64,000 nt of DNA, from the NCBI GenBank assembly GCA_020746875.1, contig JAGTJL010000006.1, positions 2,912,087-2,976,086 of the forward strand, given 5' to 3'. The first letter of the stretch is position 1. Each line of letters begins with the position of its first letter. The translations under genes and the position numbers were made by a program. The notes beneath the pieces were generated by a model. The model was not told the origin of the DNA. It was given only the letters and a program-made list of their open reading frames with translations, and made no database searches. This document shows, piece by piece, positions 45,435 through 57,700 of the stretch. Origin of the DNA: Rhexocercosporidium sp. MPI-PUGE-AT-0058. Its lineage: Eukaryota > Ascomycota > Leotiomycetes > Helotiales.

Positions 45435-47756
45435 TCAGCAAAGTTTGAATTCAATCTCCTCAAATTCTCCCCCCTCCATTGCGCCCACCAGTTCTCCATC
45501 CATGACGCCATCGATATAAGACTCTCCAATCAAGAAATAACAGTTACCAAATTTCCGTAGTATGACGGGATAATTGCACCCAAAGAAGATAGCTAGGAGA
45601 TCTCCTTTCATCACAGCTTCGGGTGCTGTACCTAGGTAGCCACTTTTGGTGGTTATAAGCCGACGTCCCTCCAAGGTGAGAGTAGTCCGCTTCATTACCA
45701 GTGCATCGTTACCATCAAGCTCCATCGCATGATCCGAAATGATTGTGGGCAGTTCGATTGGGCTTGCAGACGAAGCGATGCCATCGACATCCTTGTTCCC
45801 TTGGCCTGGGTAGTCCATGACCGGAAAGAAGTCTCTGAACTTGAAGCCGAAAATGGAATAATCAGCATTTGCTTGACGAAAGCGCTCGAATGGCTCCCAG
45901 CAAGGGCTGGAGATAATATTCTTCAGACTGTCCATGACTTTTCTCACCTCGGGCCCTTCATAATGTCCGTCATGTTCTGGAATCCAGTAGATTTTGAGCG
46001 TGGTCCTGCTGTGGAGCTCATCACCAGAGTATGTCAAATTTTGAACCAGCGTCCTTCGCAATGCAGCAGTCACGCCTGCTTCACCATGATATCGATTTTT
46101 GACGGGAGTTGACGGGGATTCAGAGGAAGTTGCTTTCCTGCTTCTACCACCGAGTGTCTCCGACAGCGAGCCACTCATAGTCTGAACAGCGTCAAAAATG
46201 AATCCCCGACAATGAAGACTCTGGTAGGCGTCCATGATGGAATACTCAGCCGGCTTTGTGCCACTTGCCTTACACATTTTCAACCAATACAGATGATGTC
46301 TTTCGTACTTGGTAGACCAGTCCGGTATCCAAGACGGTAAAGTTCCGTCTGGCCTATACGAGCACCAGGAGAATAAGACGTCAAGTCTTCTGAACGTATT
46401 CAACATAGCCTTTGCGAAGTGGAAATACACTTGGTCTTTTCCGAGGCTGTAATCTGGTGATATGCATTTGGTAATCAAGGGGGGCAAGAGCCCGAGAATT
46501 CCGTAGACTTTGTCGACCGACTCTTTGACGTTTGCCTTTCGCCCGAGATCCAAAACGTCGTCTGTCAGAATCTCATCGGTCTCGCCATCAGGTAGAGTAA
46601 GTAAACAATACGCACGATAGACTGTGGACCAGATACTGCCGTAAGCGTAGCTGCCTGGCTCGGGAATTGGCTTGATATATGCAGGGGTGCTTTGGTCGAT
46701 TGTTTCTGCATGACGGATACAGAATTGGCAGGCTCTCAAAATCATGCTTCGTGAAAGACTTCGCTTCCCGCAGAGGAATAGAGTCATGTTGTGGTTCAGC
46801 GCAAGTTCTTGAATGATCCACAATCGCTGCCAGTAATTACGAGATAGGAATGAGAGCAGTGACTTCCAGGGCAAGTCATATGCAGGCTCTCCTGATCTCG
46901 GGGCCTGCCCTCTTCCCAAGATAAGAAATCTATCGCCGTATTCCTCTTCCCCGTGGGGGGTTTGGTTCAGGGTATGGTGAGTGATTCCTGCAATAAAATC
47001 GATTGCCTGGTCACTGTCATCAGAGCTCACTCCAAGCCAGACAATAAGCGAGAAAGCCCTGGTGTAGATTGTCTGCATGAGCTTTACCTGATGGTTCTTT
47101 TCAAGGACGTTGCCTTGATCGATACACAGCGCGTCAACCCAGAACTTGATTCCAGACTTGGTATCAGGCCATGTTCGGAGTCTTTGCAGCATGGCTTCCA
47201 GATTCCTGGGGACCTCAATCACTGAACCGTTCAAGACGATCTTTCGATCTCGAGTCTCGGACTCCCAGCAATACGAAATGGCTTCGTAGTCCCCCCATTT
47301 GAATCGTGGGGCAAACGAGAAGTGCTTCTTTAGACTTTTGGTCGACTTTGGTGTGGGGTCATGGGTAGTTGCCATGGTTGCAAAGGCGGATGGTATTTTT
47401 GAACACTGTGCAGGGTCTATATCAATTGCTTCCATGAGATCATCCCATTCCTCTAGTCCTTTCTTGCTGATGCTGTAATGAAGTGCATATCTCCAATATG
47501 GCAAATCCAACGGGGTAATGGCGGGATCAACTGAACCTCGAGCGACTTCATCGATCCAAAGTTTCAAAGCATCCGGATTACACTCCTTACTCTCAGCCCC
47601 ATTAAGAAACTTCTTAAAATCAGGTGTGAAATCATCCAAGGATACTGTCTCCAAGATACAATTAACGAGGCTGGAATTCGGTCCATCGGAGGGTTCCACA
47701 ATTTTGAGCATCCGAACCTCATTCTTAGAGGGGTCGAGAGGAGTATACGATGCCAT
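45435..47756 (-). CDS. HET-domain protein, single exon, 773 residues
   Basis: An uninterrupted minus-strand ORF from ATG at 47756. The HET domain is split. Its first strand (YTPLDPSKNEVRMLKI, residues 4-19) and LETVSLDD (about 36-42) are separated from YEAISYCWES (157-166) by about 115 extra residues. Then come FWVDALCIDQ (about 205), LIVWLGVSSDD and NYWQRLWIIQELAL (about 320). The tail has the typical GYLGTAPEAVMKGDLL and LIGESYIDGVMDGEL. The large insertion and the Cys in SYCWE (usually VWG) are unusual but the rest is canonical. Expected role is triggering cell death in non-self recognition. Intact and GC-normal. Confidence 0.94.
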   Translation of the reverse strand: MASYTPLDPSKNEVRMLKIVEPSDGPNSSLVNCILETVSLDDFTPDFKKFLNGAESKECNPDALKLWIDEVARGSVDPAITPLDLPYWRYALHYSISKKGLEEWDDLMEAIDIDPAQCSKIPSAFATMATTHDPTPKSTKSLKKHFSFAPRFKWGDYEAISYCWESETRDRKIVLNGSVIEVPRNLEAMLQRLRTWPDTKSGIKFWVDALCIDQGNVLEKNHQVKLMQTIYTRAFSLIVWLGVSSDDSDQAIDFIAGITHHTLNQTPHGEEEYGDRFLILGRGQAPRSGEPAYDLPWKSLLSFLSRNYWQRLWIIQELALNHNMTLFLCGKRSLSRSMILRACQFCIRHAETIDQSTPAYIKPIPEPGSYAYGSIWSTVYRAYCLLTLPDGETDEILTDDVLDLGRKANVKESVDKVYGILGLLPPLITKCISPDYSLGKDQVYFHFAKAMLNTFRRLDVLFSWCSYRPDGTLPSWIPDWSTKYERHHLYWLKMCKASGTKPAEYSIMDAYQSLHCRGFIFDAVQTMSGSLSETLGGRSRKATSSESPSTPVKNRYHGEAGVTAALRRTLVQNLTYSGDELHSRTTLKIYWIPEHDGHYEGPEVRKVMDSLKNIISSPCWEPFERFRQANADYSIFGFKFRDFFPVMDYPGQGNKDVDGIASSASPIELPTIISDHAMELDGNDALVMKRTTLTLEGRRLITTKSGYLGTAPEAVMKGDLLAIFFGCNYPVILRKFGNCYFLIGESYIDGVMDGELVGAMEGGEFEEIEFKLC

Positions 47757-48578
47757 TGAGACAGATTGCTGACGTTAATAAGAAATCTTCAGATGGATGT
47801 AAGTTAGAGAATGAAGTTGAGCCATTGAAGACTGAAAGAGATGCCCAAGGAGGTAGGCACCAGCTACAAAATAGCGTCATGCAGCCAGCACGTGATATTC
47901 AACTCCCCACCACGGCTTTCTTACATCATCAAGCTCTTTACAACCGATTGGGCGAATTAACACCTGGTAGAAGTCATGTTTGAGGCATATGAAAAGTGGG
48001 GGAAAAAGTGGGAAGAGAATGCAGGAGGCCGTCACACCGGAGGGAAGCTTCAGAGGTGGATAGATATCAAAGTCGCAGTCCAGACCCAGATCGCGTGGCT
48101 TGAGTCGTAATTTCGAGCGATTGGAGAGAGCTGCCGTTACTGCCTGTTCGGTAAGCTTGGATTCAAAAGGAAGTAGCAAAGGAGGACTCCGTCACTACAT
48201 AACCCACTTACAGTTCGCTTCCAAAGCAGCGCATGGTGTATCATCAAGGTATGAGTCACGTGGATTTCCAAGAAGGCGGAAAAATTCCCGCTTTCGTGCG
48301 GTTGCCACTTGGTCTCTTTGTCCGCCTAAAGGGGCACGCGGCGGAATCAGGGCGCAGATCGGCGATAGCGCGCGTATAACTAATCCGAATTACATAAAAA
48401 AAAAGATCGTTAAATTTGCGGAGTTGCGAGTTATTAAACGCATTAACTTTTATAAGTTTATTATAATAAACGCTAGCGATATACGCTTTTAAAAAAAAGT
48501 GCGGAAAAGCGGGCAAGGGGGTGGAATCAGAGCGTGCCGAGCCTTAGCACCTTATCAAATAATCGTCAAAAATTAACG
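47757..48578. other. 5' flank of the HET gene and edge of the GC-normal island
   Basis: No recognisable gene. Overlapping short ORFs on both strands (77-130 codons) show no family features. After about 48370 the sequence becomes AT-rich with GC patches (CGGCGGAATCAGGGCGCAG), possibly a worn transposon end. Confidence 0.4.
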
Positions 48579-49393
48579 CTGTCCTTAATTTCCAGCTTTT
48601 CCCTTAGGGAATTAAAGCAAAAATACGCGAAAGCTTTAATTAATAGTCCTTATATAATAAACGAAAAATATATATAATAAACAATTCTTATTAACTTTAT
48701 TAATAAATAAAGTTTAACGTAATAACTCTTATTCCTTTATTAAAAATCATTTGTAATATTAAAACCGCTTATTATTTTACTTTTTATATATATATAACTT
48801 TTAATTATTATATATTACTTTAAGAATTAATTTTATTATAATTTTTAATTAAATTTTAATTTATTTTAACTTATATTTATACCTTTTTTTTTATTTTAAA
48901 TAATTATATTATTTTAATATATCCTTACTAGTCACTTCCTTTTTTCGAGTATTCTTTCCTTACTTATATTAATCCCTTTATCTTAATATTAATTAACTTT
49001 ATAAATAATAATTTAAATATTTAATTATTTTATAAGTTTTTATTTATAAAATAATTAACTTAAATTCTATTCTTATTATGCGTTATAAAAGCTATATTCT
49101 TTACTTTTTATATTTATAAGAGCTAAAATATAATTATATTTAAAAGCTTTTTACCTCTTTCGATTTATAAAAGAAATAACTTTTTTAATTATTAATTTAA
49201 ACGTATTATCTTTATAATTTATTTTATTTTAATTTAAATTATAATATATATAAAAATTATTTATATTTAATATTAAAAAACGTCTTACTTACTTTTAAAT
49301 CCCTTATTTAAAACTTAGATTAAGTTATTTATACTAGCCGCTTTTCGAACCTTATAGGCCTTAAAAATATCTTTAAGCCTTTCGACTACCTCC
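48579..49393 (-). repeat. 0.8-kb repeat E1, duplicate of the helicase-proximal segment
   Basis: Starts CTGTCCTTAATTTCCAGC and aligns with E2 (49882-50694) with very few non-RIP differences. It ends where repeat G2 begins. Read on the minus strand it contains a coding-like run (VERLKDIFKAYK, SINNLIQVLNKGF near 49385-49300). It is probably a second copy of the 3' part of the helicase relic. Confidence 0.8.
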
Positions 49394-49507
49394 TATGTGA
49401 CGGTGGTGTTTCGGTAAAACACTAAAACTCGGGTGCTGTAATTGGCTTAAGCGCTACTGATTAAGGCGGTTTTCGGTAAAACACTATTCAATAAGACACT
49501 AATTTGT
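49394..49507. repeat. Short dispersed repeat G2
   Basis: Second copy of G1 (27367-27478), beginning TATGTGACGGTGGTG and ending AATAAGACACTAATTTG. The E1 homology stops at its left edge and does not resume on the right. Confidence 0.65.
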
Positions 49508-49881
49508 TTATCTTATTATTTCCGTCCTAAATTCGACTCTTTTTACGTATAAACATAATGTTTTTATATAATTTAATATATTAAGTAGTTATATATTATA
49601 TTTATAAGTCTTATATTATTCTTAAGCGCTTAAGCCAAAAGCGTTATTTATAAATGAGTTTATATATACTTAATACCGTAACAATCCTTAAGACAAAGCC
49701 TACTAAAAGTCCTCCGTCTTATAATATATAAAACATATTGAATATTTTAATTATATTTAGTCTTATAATATAATACAACGGAAGACGGAAGACAAGACGT
49801 GAGGCGGAGAATATATACCCCTCGAGGGAAACGCTAGGCCAAATACAGAAGATGCTATTAAAAGTACTCCTCTTGTCCCTT
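49508..49881. other. AT-rich spacer between repeats E1 and E2
   Basis: Contains CCTCCGTCTTATAATATA (49710) and ACGGAAGACGGAAGACAAG (49787), which are partly complementary. No gene. Confidence 0.35.
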
Positions 49882-50694
49882 CTGTCTCTAATTTCTAGCT
49901 TTTCCTTTAGGGAATTATAGCAAAAATACGCGAAAGCTTTAATTAATAGTCCTTATATAATAAACGAAAAATATATATAATAAACAATTCTTATTAACTT
50001 TATTAATAAATAAAGTTTAACGTAATAACTCTTATTCCTTTATTAAAAATCATTTGTAATATTAAAACCGCTTATTATTTTACTTTTTATATATATATAA
50101 CTTTTAATTATTATATATTACTTTAAGAATTAACTTTAATATAATCTTTAATTGAATTTTAATTTATTTTAATTTATATTTATATTTTTTTTTATTTTAA
50201 ATAATCACGTTATTTTAATATATCCTTATTAATTACTTCCTTTTTTCGAGTATTTTCTTCTTACTTACATTAATCCCCTTATTTTAATACTAATTAACTT
50301 TATAAATAATAATTTAAATATTTAATTATTTTATAAGTTTTTATTTATAAAATAATTAATTTAAATTCTATTCTTATTATATATTATTAAAGCTATATCT
50401 TTTACTTTCTATATTCGTAAAAACTAAAATATAATTATATTTAAAAGCTCTTTATTTCTTTCGATTTATAAAAGAAATAATTTTTTTAATTATTAATTAA
50501 GACGTATTATTTTTATAATTCATTTTATTTTAATTTAAATTATAATATATATAAAAATTACTTATATTTAATATTAAAAAACGTCCTGCTTACTTCCAAG
50601 CCTTTTACTTAAAACTTCGATTAAGTCATTTATACTAGCCGCTTCTCGAACCTTATAAGCCTTAAAAATATCTTTTAGCTTCTCGACCTTCTAA
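49882..50694 (-). repeat. 0.8-kb repeat E2, contiguous with the helicase relic
   Basis: Starts CTGTCTCTAATTTCTAGC. Same content as E1 and continuous at its right end with 50695 onward, so it is likely the original and E1 the partial copy. Confidence 0.8.
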
Positions 50695-53600
50695 TTTAAT
50701 ATTATTATATCTTTTATAATATTATCTTATATATAACTTGCTTTCTTATATAATATAAAAGTTACTTTATATGGCATATAACACCTTTAATATAACCCCG
50801 ACTTAAATACTTTTTGCCTTATTATTATTACTTTTATTTTCTACTTCTTATATATTAACTACTTCGCGTCGCAATTATTATATTTAATTCATAAATACGT
50901 CGCTTTTTTATATTTCCTTATAATTAATATTATAAGCATTTTATTATTATTCTTCTTTTTTTAATAATTCTTTTATTATATTCGCGGTCTCGCTTATTAT
51001 CTTCTTATTTACCTTTATTAATAATTAATTCTTTATTACCTTAGCGTACGCCGAATTACTTATTTACGTTATTATAAAAACTGAATTAAATAACTTTTAT
51101 ATTTATATAAGTTAAAAACCTTGCCGTTTTAAATATAAACTTATAATTATTCCTTTATTTATAAGCCTTATCTTACTTAATAATTCTATATTATTTTCGA
51201 TCTTAATCCCTGAGCTTTAATAATTTATAAATCCTCTTACTTTATAACTAGCGTATTCTTTTGCTTTAATTTACTTTTTATACTTAAACCCCTCGATGCC
51301 CATTTATTTATAAGCTTAAGTATTTCTAGAATTCTCGAAGGCAAAGTAATAATACGCGAAAATCCCTTTATTATATAAATAAACTTAAAGTTATAATATT
51401 TACTTTTAAGAACGAGTTATTATAACGATATTCTTTATTACTTTTAATTATATTTATTAATATTAAATTTAATATTATCGGCTTTAAAGACGCCGTATAA
51501 GTGTTAATTTAATTATAATTCCTTTTTAACGAATTAAATTATTTAGCTAAAAGTGTAGCTATTAATATTATAAATATATTAAACTTATTATATTAAAGAA
51601 ATACTTAATTTACGCCTCGAAGAGTATTTGTATTTAATTGCGGCTTTTTAATAAATAAGGTCGGAGGTTTTATTATATGTATATTAAAATCTTAAGCCTT
51701 ATAATTATTGTATTTTATATCTCCTTTTTTATATTATTTAGATTTCCGTTTATATATACTAATAAAATCCGTCTTTTATATTCTTCCGTTTATATTAATT
51801 CTTTTATTTCCCTTACTCTCGGCCTTTAATTAATTCTCAGTTTTCTTTAATTATTTTTAAAATAATTAAAATCGAATTTATTACGTTATTATTCCGACTA
51901 GCCCGTCTTACTTATTAATAATAGTTTAAAATCCTAAACGCCTCCGTAATATATATTACTATTATTACCTTAAATTCAGTCCTTTGCCAGCTGCTATTAT
52001 CGTTATTATTATTTATTTATTAACCCTTAGAAATCTATTATTATCTTATTTTTATTACTTAAAAATAAATCTTTATAAAAAAACTTAATATTTAACGCTT
52101 TTATTAATTTCTTTTAAAAGCTTTCTTTATTATATATATTAAGACTTTCGACGCTAGTCTTACTTTTTCCTAAATCTTTTTTACTTTATTTTATACTTCG
52201 TATTATCTTTTACTACTCGAACCTAATAACGTAAGTTTCTTTTTATAATTTCTTTTATTACTTCCTTTACTTAGCTCGGCTTTATATTTACTTAATCGTA
52301 TATTAATACCCGTATCTTTCTTAAGAGCGTCGTAAATAAAAAAACATTTTATATAATATATTTATTAAAAATGCCGGATTCTTTAAATAAGTCACTTATT
52401 ATCTCCTAAGTTAATCGCTATTTTATATTTATTATTAAATAATAGCATTTATCAAAAACTACCTTTTTTAATAATTATTATTTTATTATTAATTAAATCT
52501 ATCTTTTAAAATAATTAACCGTAATTACCTCAGGAATTATAAATATTATATTTATATAAGATATTATATTGGCGGTAAGTACCTCGGCCGATATATTTAA
52601 GTCTTAATAATGTTCTATAGCTTCCTGTCGCAGAATAATATACGGCACAAATACAAAAGTCACTTTACTAAGGCTTAAGCTCGTCGGAATTATATATATA
52701 AAAGTCTTCTTTACTTTAATTAAAATTACTTATATAATATTTCGTTTTATTTTTATTATTACTTTTATTACTTTTATTACGTTATTATTTAAAAACTTAT
52801 CGAGTTATATAATTGCTTTAGCTTTTGCTATACTTTGACTTTTTATAATTGTCTTTTATAAATAAAAATCTAAAATAACTCCGCGCTCGCCGCAACTTCC
52901 TTTTAAGTTTTAATTTATAAAAGAATTAATTAAAATTCATTTAATACTTTTTATAATATTAGTTTTATATTACCGAAATTTCTAAAATAAAAGACTGAAA
53001 TATAAGTCTTTAATATTAATTTATTATCGGACAGTTAGAATAAGGTTTTAAAACCTTTTCGTTTAAACCTCTAAAACGTATATTAGCGTCTCGATACTCC
53101 GCGGAAGGTATTAATTATCTTTAAATTTAGACTTATTAAGCTGTTTATTTAAAGCGCGTAATAATACTTTTTTATTTCTTTATTATAACTTGATTATAAA
53201 ATATAAGCGTCGATACCGGCTATATAGCCCGTTCGTATAAACTTTTTATTAAGCGCGATTATTATTTAATATTAAGCTTGCTCATATAACTTAATTCTTA
53301 TTTAAGCCTTTGATTCGGCCTTAAGCACTATCGTTAATTCGTTTAATAATTAAATTTTACTTTTATTTTAAAATAAAAAGTTAAAAAAAAATAAGTAATC
53401 TCTTTCCTTTATTATCGCTTAAATCGCGACTTAAAATAAAATAACTATTAAAATCCACGTTATTATAATTCGACTCACTTATTCCGGCAAGAATTTTATA
53501 ATTATAATTAGCGTCCCTTTTACCACGTTTACCTTATTATACGTATTAATAATTATAATTAAATTCTATATTAATATAATATTTCGGTAACTCGTTTAAT

Positions 53601-54956
53601 TATTTATTTAACGTATAAAGAATAATTCTTATATTTTTGCCGTTAGCCCTCCCGTTAAATATATTATTATTATTAATTATTAAAAGCGGGCCGTGTATTT
53701 TTCAACTTATAATTTTCTTATTCTTTTTAGCGTTAATATATTATATAGCCTTATAAATATTAACTTATTTACTTTATATATTTCGCCTTTTCCTTATAAT
53801 TAATTATATCTCTTATATTATTACCTTTCTTATCGAGTAATTTTTAGCCGCATTTAAGGCTACTTTTTACTTATTAATTACTTTTATATATCCGGGCTCG
53901 TCGCTATATATATTTAAAAAGTATTCTTCCTTCTTATTTTATATTAAATTATTTTTAAATTTATTTAATATATACTCTTTAAGGAACGATATATTACGGA
54001 AAACCAACTTGGACAGCAGCCTTTTTTTTTAAATCTTTAAGTAAGTTTATTAACTCTTTTTTTATTTTATTTAATTTTAAGTCGTTTCTTTTATATTATA
54101 GCGAACGAGAATCTTCCCTTTAAGTAATAATTGAATTCTTATACTAATTGCCCTCCGCTGCTTTAATATAATTCCGCAATTATTATATATAATTAAATAT
54201 AATATATAATTAAATATAATATAAAAGTCCTTATAAATATATTTCTTATAATATGCCTTTGCTATAATAATCTTTATAATTAAATCCTGGCGAACTTAAT
54301 TAGTCATCGACATAAGGCGTACGCAATAAGCTAACGGCGATAAGGTATATTGAAATTTTACAGCCGTCTTTTATTATACTTTTTACGTATAAAAACTATT
54401 TATTAATATTTAATATATTATTAACGATAAAAACGCGCTTTTAGTTATTCTTTAATTAATTAAGGCTAAGCTAAGATTTAATACGGCTTCTTCTTTAGCT
54501 AAGTCGTCCTTCGCCGTTAATAACGTTTATAATAATGCTTTTTATTTATTATTAAACTTTAACTTAAATCGTTTTTTTTATAAAAGTAATTTAAAGAAGA
54601 AGTTAATAAGCTTTTATTATATTTTAATATACGTAATTAATATATTATCGCCGATCTTTTTTATAAGCTTTTCGCTTAAGTTGCTATCGATATTACGGAA
54701 TATTTACTTAGTATATCCTTTAAGCTCGTAAAATTAATTATAAACTTAATTAATTAAGCGTTAAATACCTTAAATTACCCATTAAATAGTTTCCAAGTCT
54801 TCGGAGTGCGTAATAACTATTAGTCTCGCGATCTTCTTAATGTCGCGGCCTTCGTGAAATCGGGCTTAACCGGTCTTCTTATCTTACTTTATTATATACT
54901 TATTATTAATATTTATAAAGATTACTTAAGTTATTAACTGTCGCTCGTATTAGTAT
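50695..54956 (-). pseudogene. Telomere-linked RecQ-type helicase, RIP-degraded
   Basis: Minus-strand relic. The helicase core lies at about 52330-52860. A lead-in LDKFLNNN is followed by the Walker A region, now ILIKVKKT (a Gly-rich GKT box altered by G-to-A), then FIYIIPTSLSLSKVTFVFVP and YIILRQEAIEHYQDLNISAE. Motif II is VVFDKCYYLI at 52439-52465 (DECH in the family) and motif III reads VFLFTTLL. The order and spacing match fungal telomere-linked helicases, which lie next to telomeres and may act in telomere recombination. Sequence on both sides (to about 54900 and 50700) is protein-like but not aligned. The original gene ran from the telomere side towards the centromere. Non-functional. 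Confidence 0.65.
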
Positions 54957-55124
54957 TCTAAGGGTAAAAACAGGGTTAGGTTTAGAAACATTAGGGGCCT
55001 TATAATTAAAAATAGGAATTTTATAAGATATAATAATTTTAAATATATTAAGATTTTAAATTTATTAAAAAGTTAATGTAATAATATTACTTAATAATTA
55101 TTTATTAATAAAAAACACTTTTAA

Positions 55125-55810
55125 AATTTGATAATAGGTATTCTGTCATTTATTATATAATAAGAAGCCAGCAAAATATTCGATAACAGGTATTTTATTA
55201 TTTATTATATAATAAGAAGCCAGTAAAATATTTAATAATAGGTATTCTGTTATTCATTATATAAGAAGCCGGCAAAATATTCGATAACAGGTATTCTATT
55301 ATTTATTATATAATTGTTTTTACTTAAGAAGCCCGCAAAATATTCGATGATAAGTATTCTGTTATTCATTATATAATAAGAAGCCAGCAAAATATTCGAT
55401 GATAGGTATTCTGTTATATTATTTAAGAAGCTCGTAAAATATTTAATAACAAGTATTTTGTCATTTTATTTAAAAAGCTCGCAAAATATTTAATAATAGG
55501 TATTCTGTTATCTTATTTAAAAAGCCCGCAAAATATTTAATAATAAGTATTTTATTATTTATTATATAATTGTTTTTACCTAAGAAGTACACAAAATATT
55601 CAATAACAGGTATTCTATTATTTATTATATAATTATTTTTACTTAAAAAGCCCGCAAAATATTTAATAATAAGTATTTTGTTATTTAATATATAATTGTT
55701 TTTACTTAAGAAGCTCGTAAAATATTTAATAATAATTATTCTATTATATTATTTAAAAAGCCCGTAAAATAATCGATAATAAGTATTCTGTTATTTATAA
55801 TATAATTGTT
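55125..55810 (+). repeat. Minisatellite with hairpin-forming units (about 13 units, D2)
   Basis: Same unit as at 7784-8110 (GCCCGCAAAATATTCGATGA then AGGTATTCTGTTAT), about twice as long. It accounts for most of the length difference between D1 and D2. Confidence 0.8.
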
Positions 55811-57676
55811 TTTACTTAAGACTCTTACATTTAATTATAAATATATTATAAGATATTTAATAATAAATATTTTATTAACTTTAATATAATTATATTTTAT
55901 TTTAGCTTTTTAAAATATATTAATAGTAAATATTAAATTATTATTTTATGCTTATATTAGTAAAGATGTTTAGTAAACTTATATAATAGATTTTCTAATA
56001 TTATAATAAATTATTTTTACTTTAGGCTTTTATGAAATATTTTATAATAGAAATTCTATTACTTTATATTTCTTACTTATTTAATAAATATCTTAATAAA
56101 TCTTTTTTTATTAATACTTTTTTATTAAAATCTTAAAGATTTTTAAAATATATTATTTATTCTTCTTTTTTTTTTAAATAATAATACCTAATTATATACG
56201 TTATTTTATTATTAATAAAATACGTCGCCCGCACGTACGCAACGCTTGGCGCTTTCTTAATCCTACCGTTATTATACTAATAAATCATATTATTTAAGTA
56301 TTTCAATATGCTAAAACATTTCTGCCTCACCTATCGCGCTCTTTATTTAAATAAGGACTTTATACTAACCTCCCACGTAAAATACTAATTATAAACTGCC
56401 TAAAACGCTTTTAATATTAAGACAATTTAATTTTATTATTAATAAATTATTTACGACTCATACTATCCTACGAATATAATTAAAAAAAAAGCCTTTAAAC
56501 GCGGCGTAAAGCCTATTAAATAAGTTTTAAATTTAACTCCCTTATAAGCCATTTATTAATTAGTTTAGTTTATCTTCTCCTAATCTATTTACGCTTCGTC
56601 CGCGTATATAATAAGCTTTTAAACTTTTAAAAAATCTAAATAAAGCCTCGGTCCTCGAGTTCGGCGAGTTTTTATCGAAGTAATATTTAAATAACGCCTT
56701 TTACAAATCCTTTATTTTCTTCTTTCTTTTACTTATTGAACTTTAAAATAATATTTAGGAATTTACGTTTATATTTTAAGTTAATATTATTCGCATTCGC
56801 TTATTAAATTAAGTTTACGAATTTAATACTTTTATAAAATTTACTTTTAACTTCGTTATTCTTAAAAAACTTATATTTCTTATATTATATATTAATAGCC
56901 GCCGGGCTTATCTTAAAGTATATAAAAGCATAATTGATATCGAATATTAAATATATTTTTATATAAAATAAAATAAGTTAAATCTTATATTAAGGTTTTA
57001 TAAGAAATATTTAATATTAATTAAATAAATAAGACTAAATTTAGCAATAGGTTTAATTAACTTAAAAGTATTATTTCGCGTTTACTTTACTTATAAAATA
57101 AGTAAGCTTAGACTTAAATATAAGTTCGAACGAAATAAAGCTAGATTTCTAATAAGCTTAATTAAATTCGAAAAGCTAAAAGTTATATATTTCGTTATTA
57201 TTAATAAAGAATATTATATTTAATTATAAAATAAAAAAGAGATATAAGATATCTTATATAAAGTTTAAAAGAAGTAATTTAGAAAATCTATAAAGCTTTT
57301 AAAAGTAATTAATATAATTGTTTTTATCGAAGTAATAAAGGAGTATATTTATATTACCGGATTATAAACTTACTGAGCTCGACTATTTTAAAGAAAGCAA
57401 GGTATACATAAATAAGAAGATTATTATAATTTATTTAATTAAAAGAGATATATATTATATTTTATTTAATAAGATTGGTTTTTTTTAATATAATAGATTT
57501 TTTAATATAATAGATTTTTTATTATGATAGATTTTCTATTAACACCCCTGTTTAGCCCTTTACGGCAAAGCTCAATAATTTAAGTTATTATATGACTTAA
57601 ATAATTCCTAGACCGAAACAGTAATTTAAGAGTTAATAAATACAGTAATTATTAACTATATAACAAACCCTAATTA

Positions 57677-57700
57677 TTTTAATATATTAATATACTAAAA
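57677..57700. promoter_or_regulatory. 24-bp palindrome, first site in D2
   Basis: Counterpart of 9905-9928, with one T-to-C difference in the right arm (TATACTAAAA). Confidence 0.5.

Noticed and set aside
47750..48516. Several overlapping ORFs of 77-130 codons upstream of the HET gene
   Set aside because: No domain, no consistent frame between strands and no support for splicing; likely chance ORFs in GC-normal DNA.
55125..55810. Regularly spaced repeats that could suggest a CRISPR array
   Set aside because: Eukaryotic RIPped minisatellite with variable unit length and no unique spacers.
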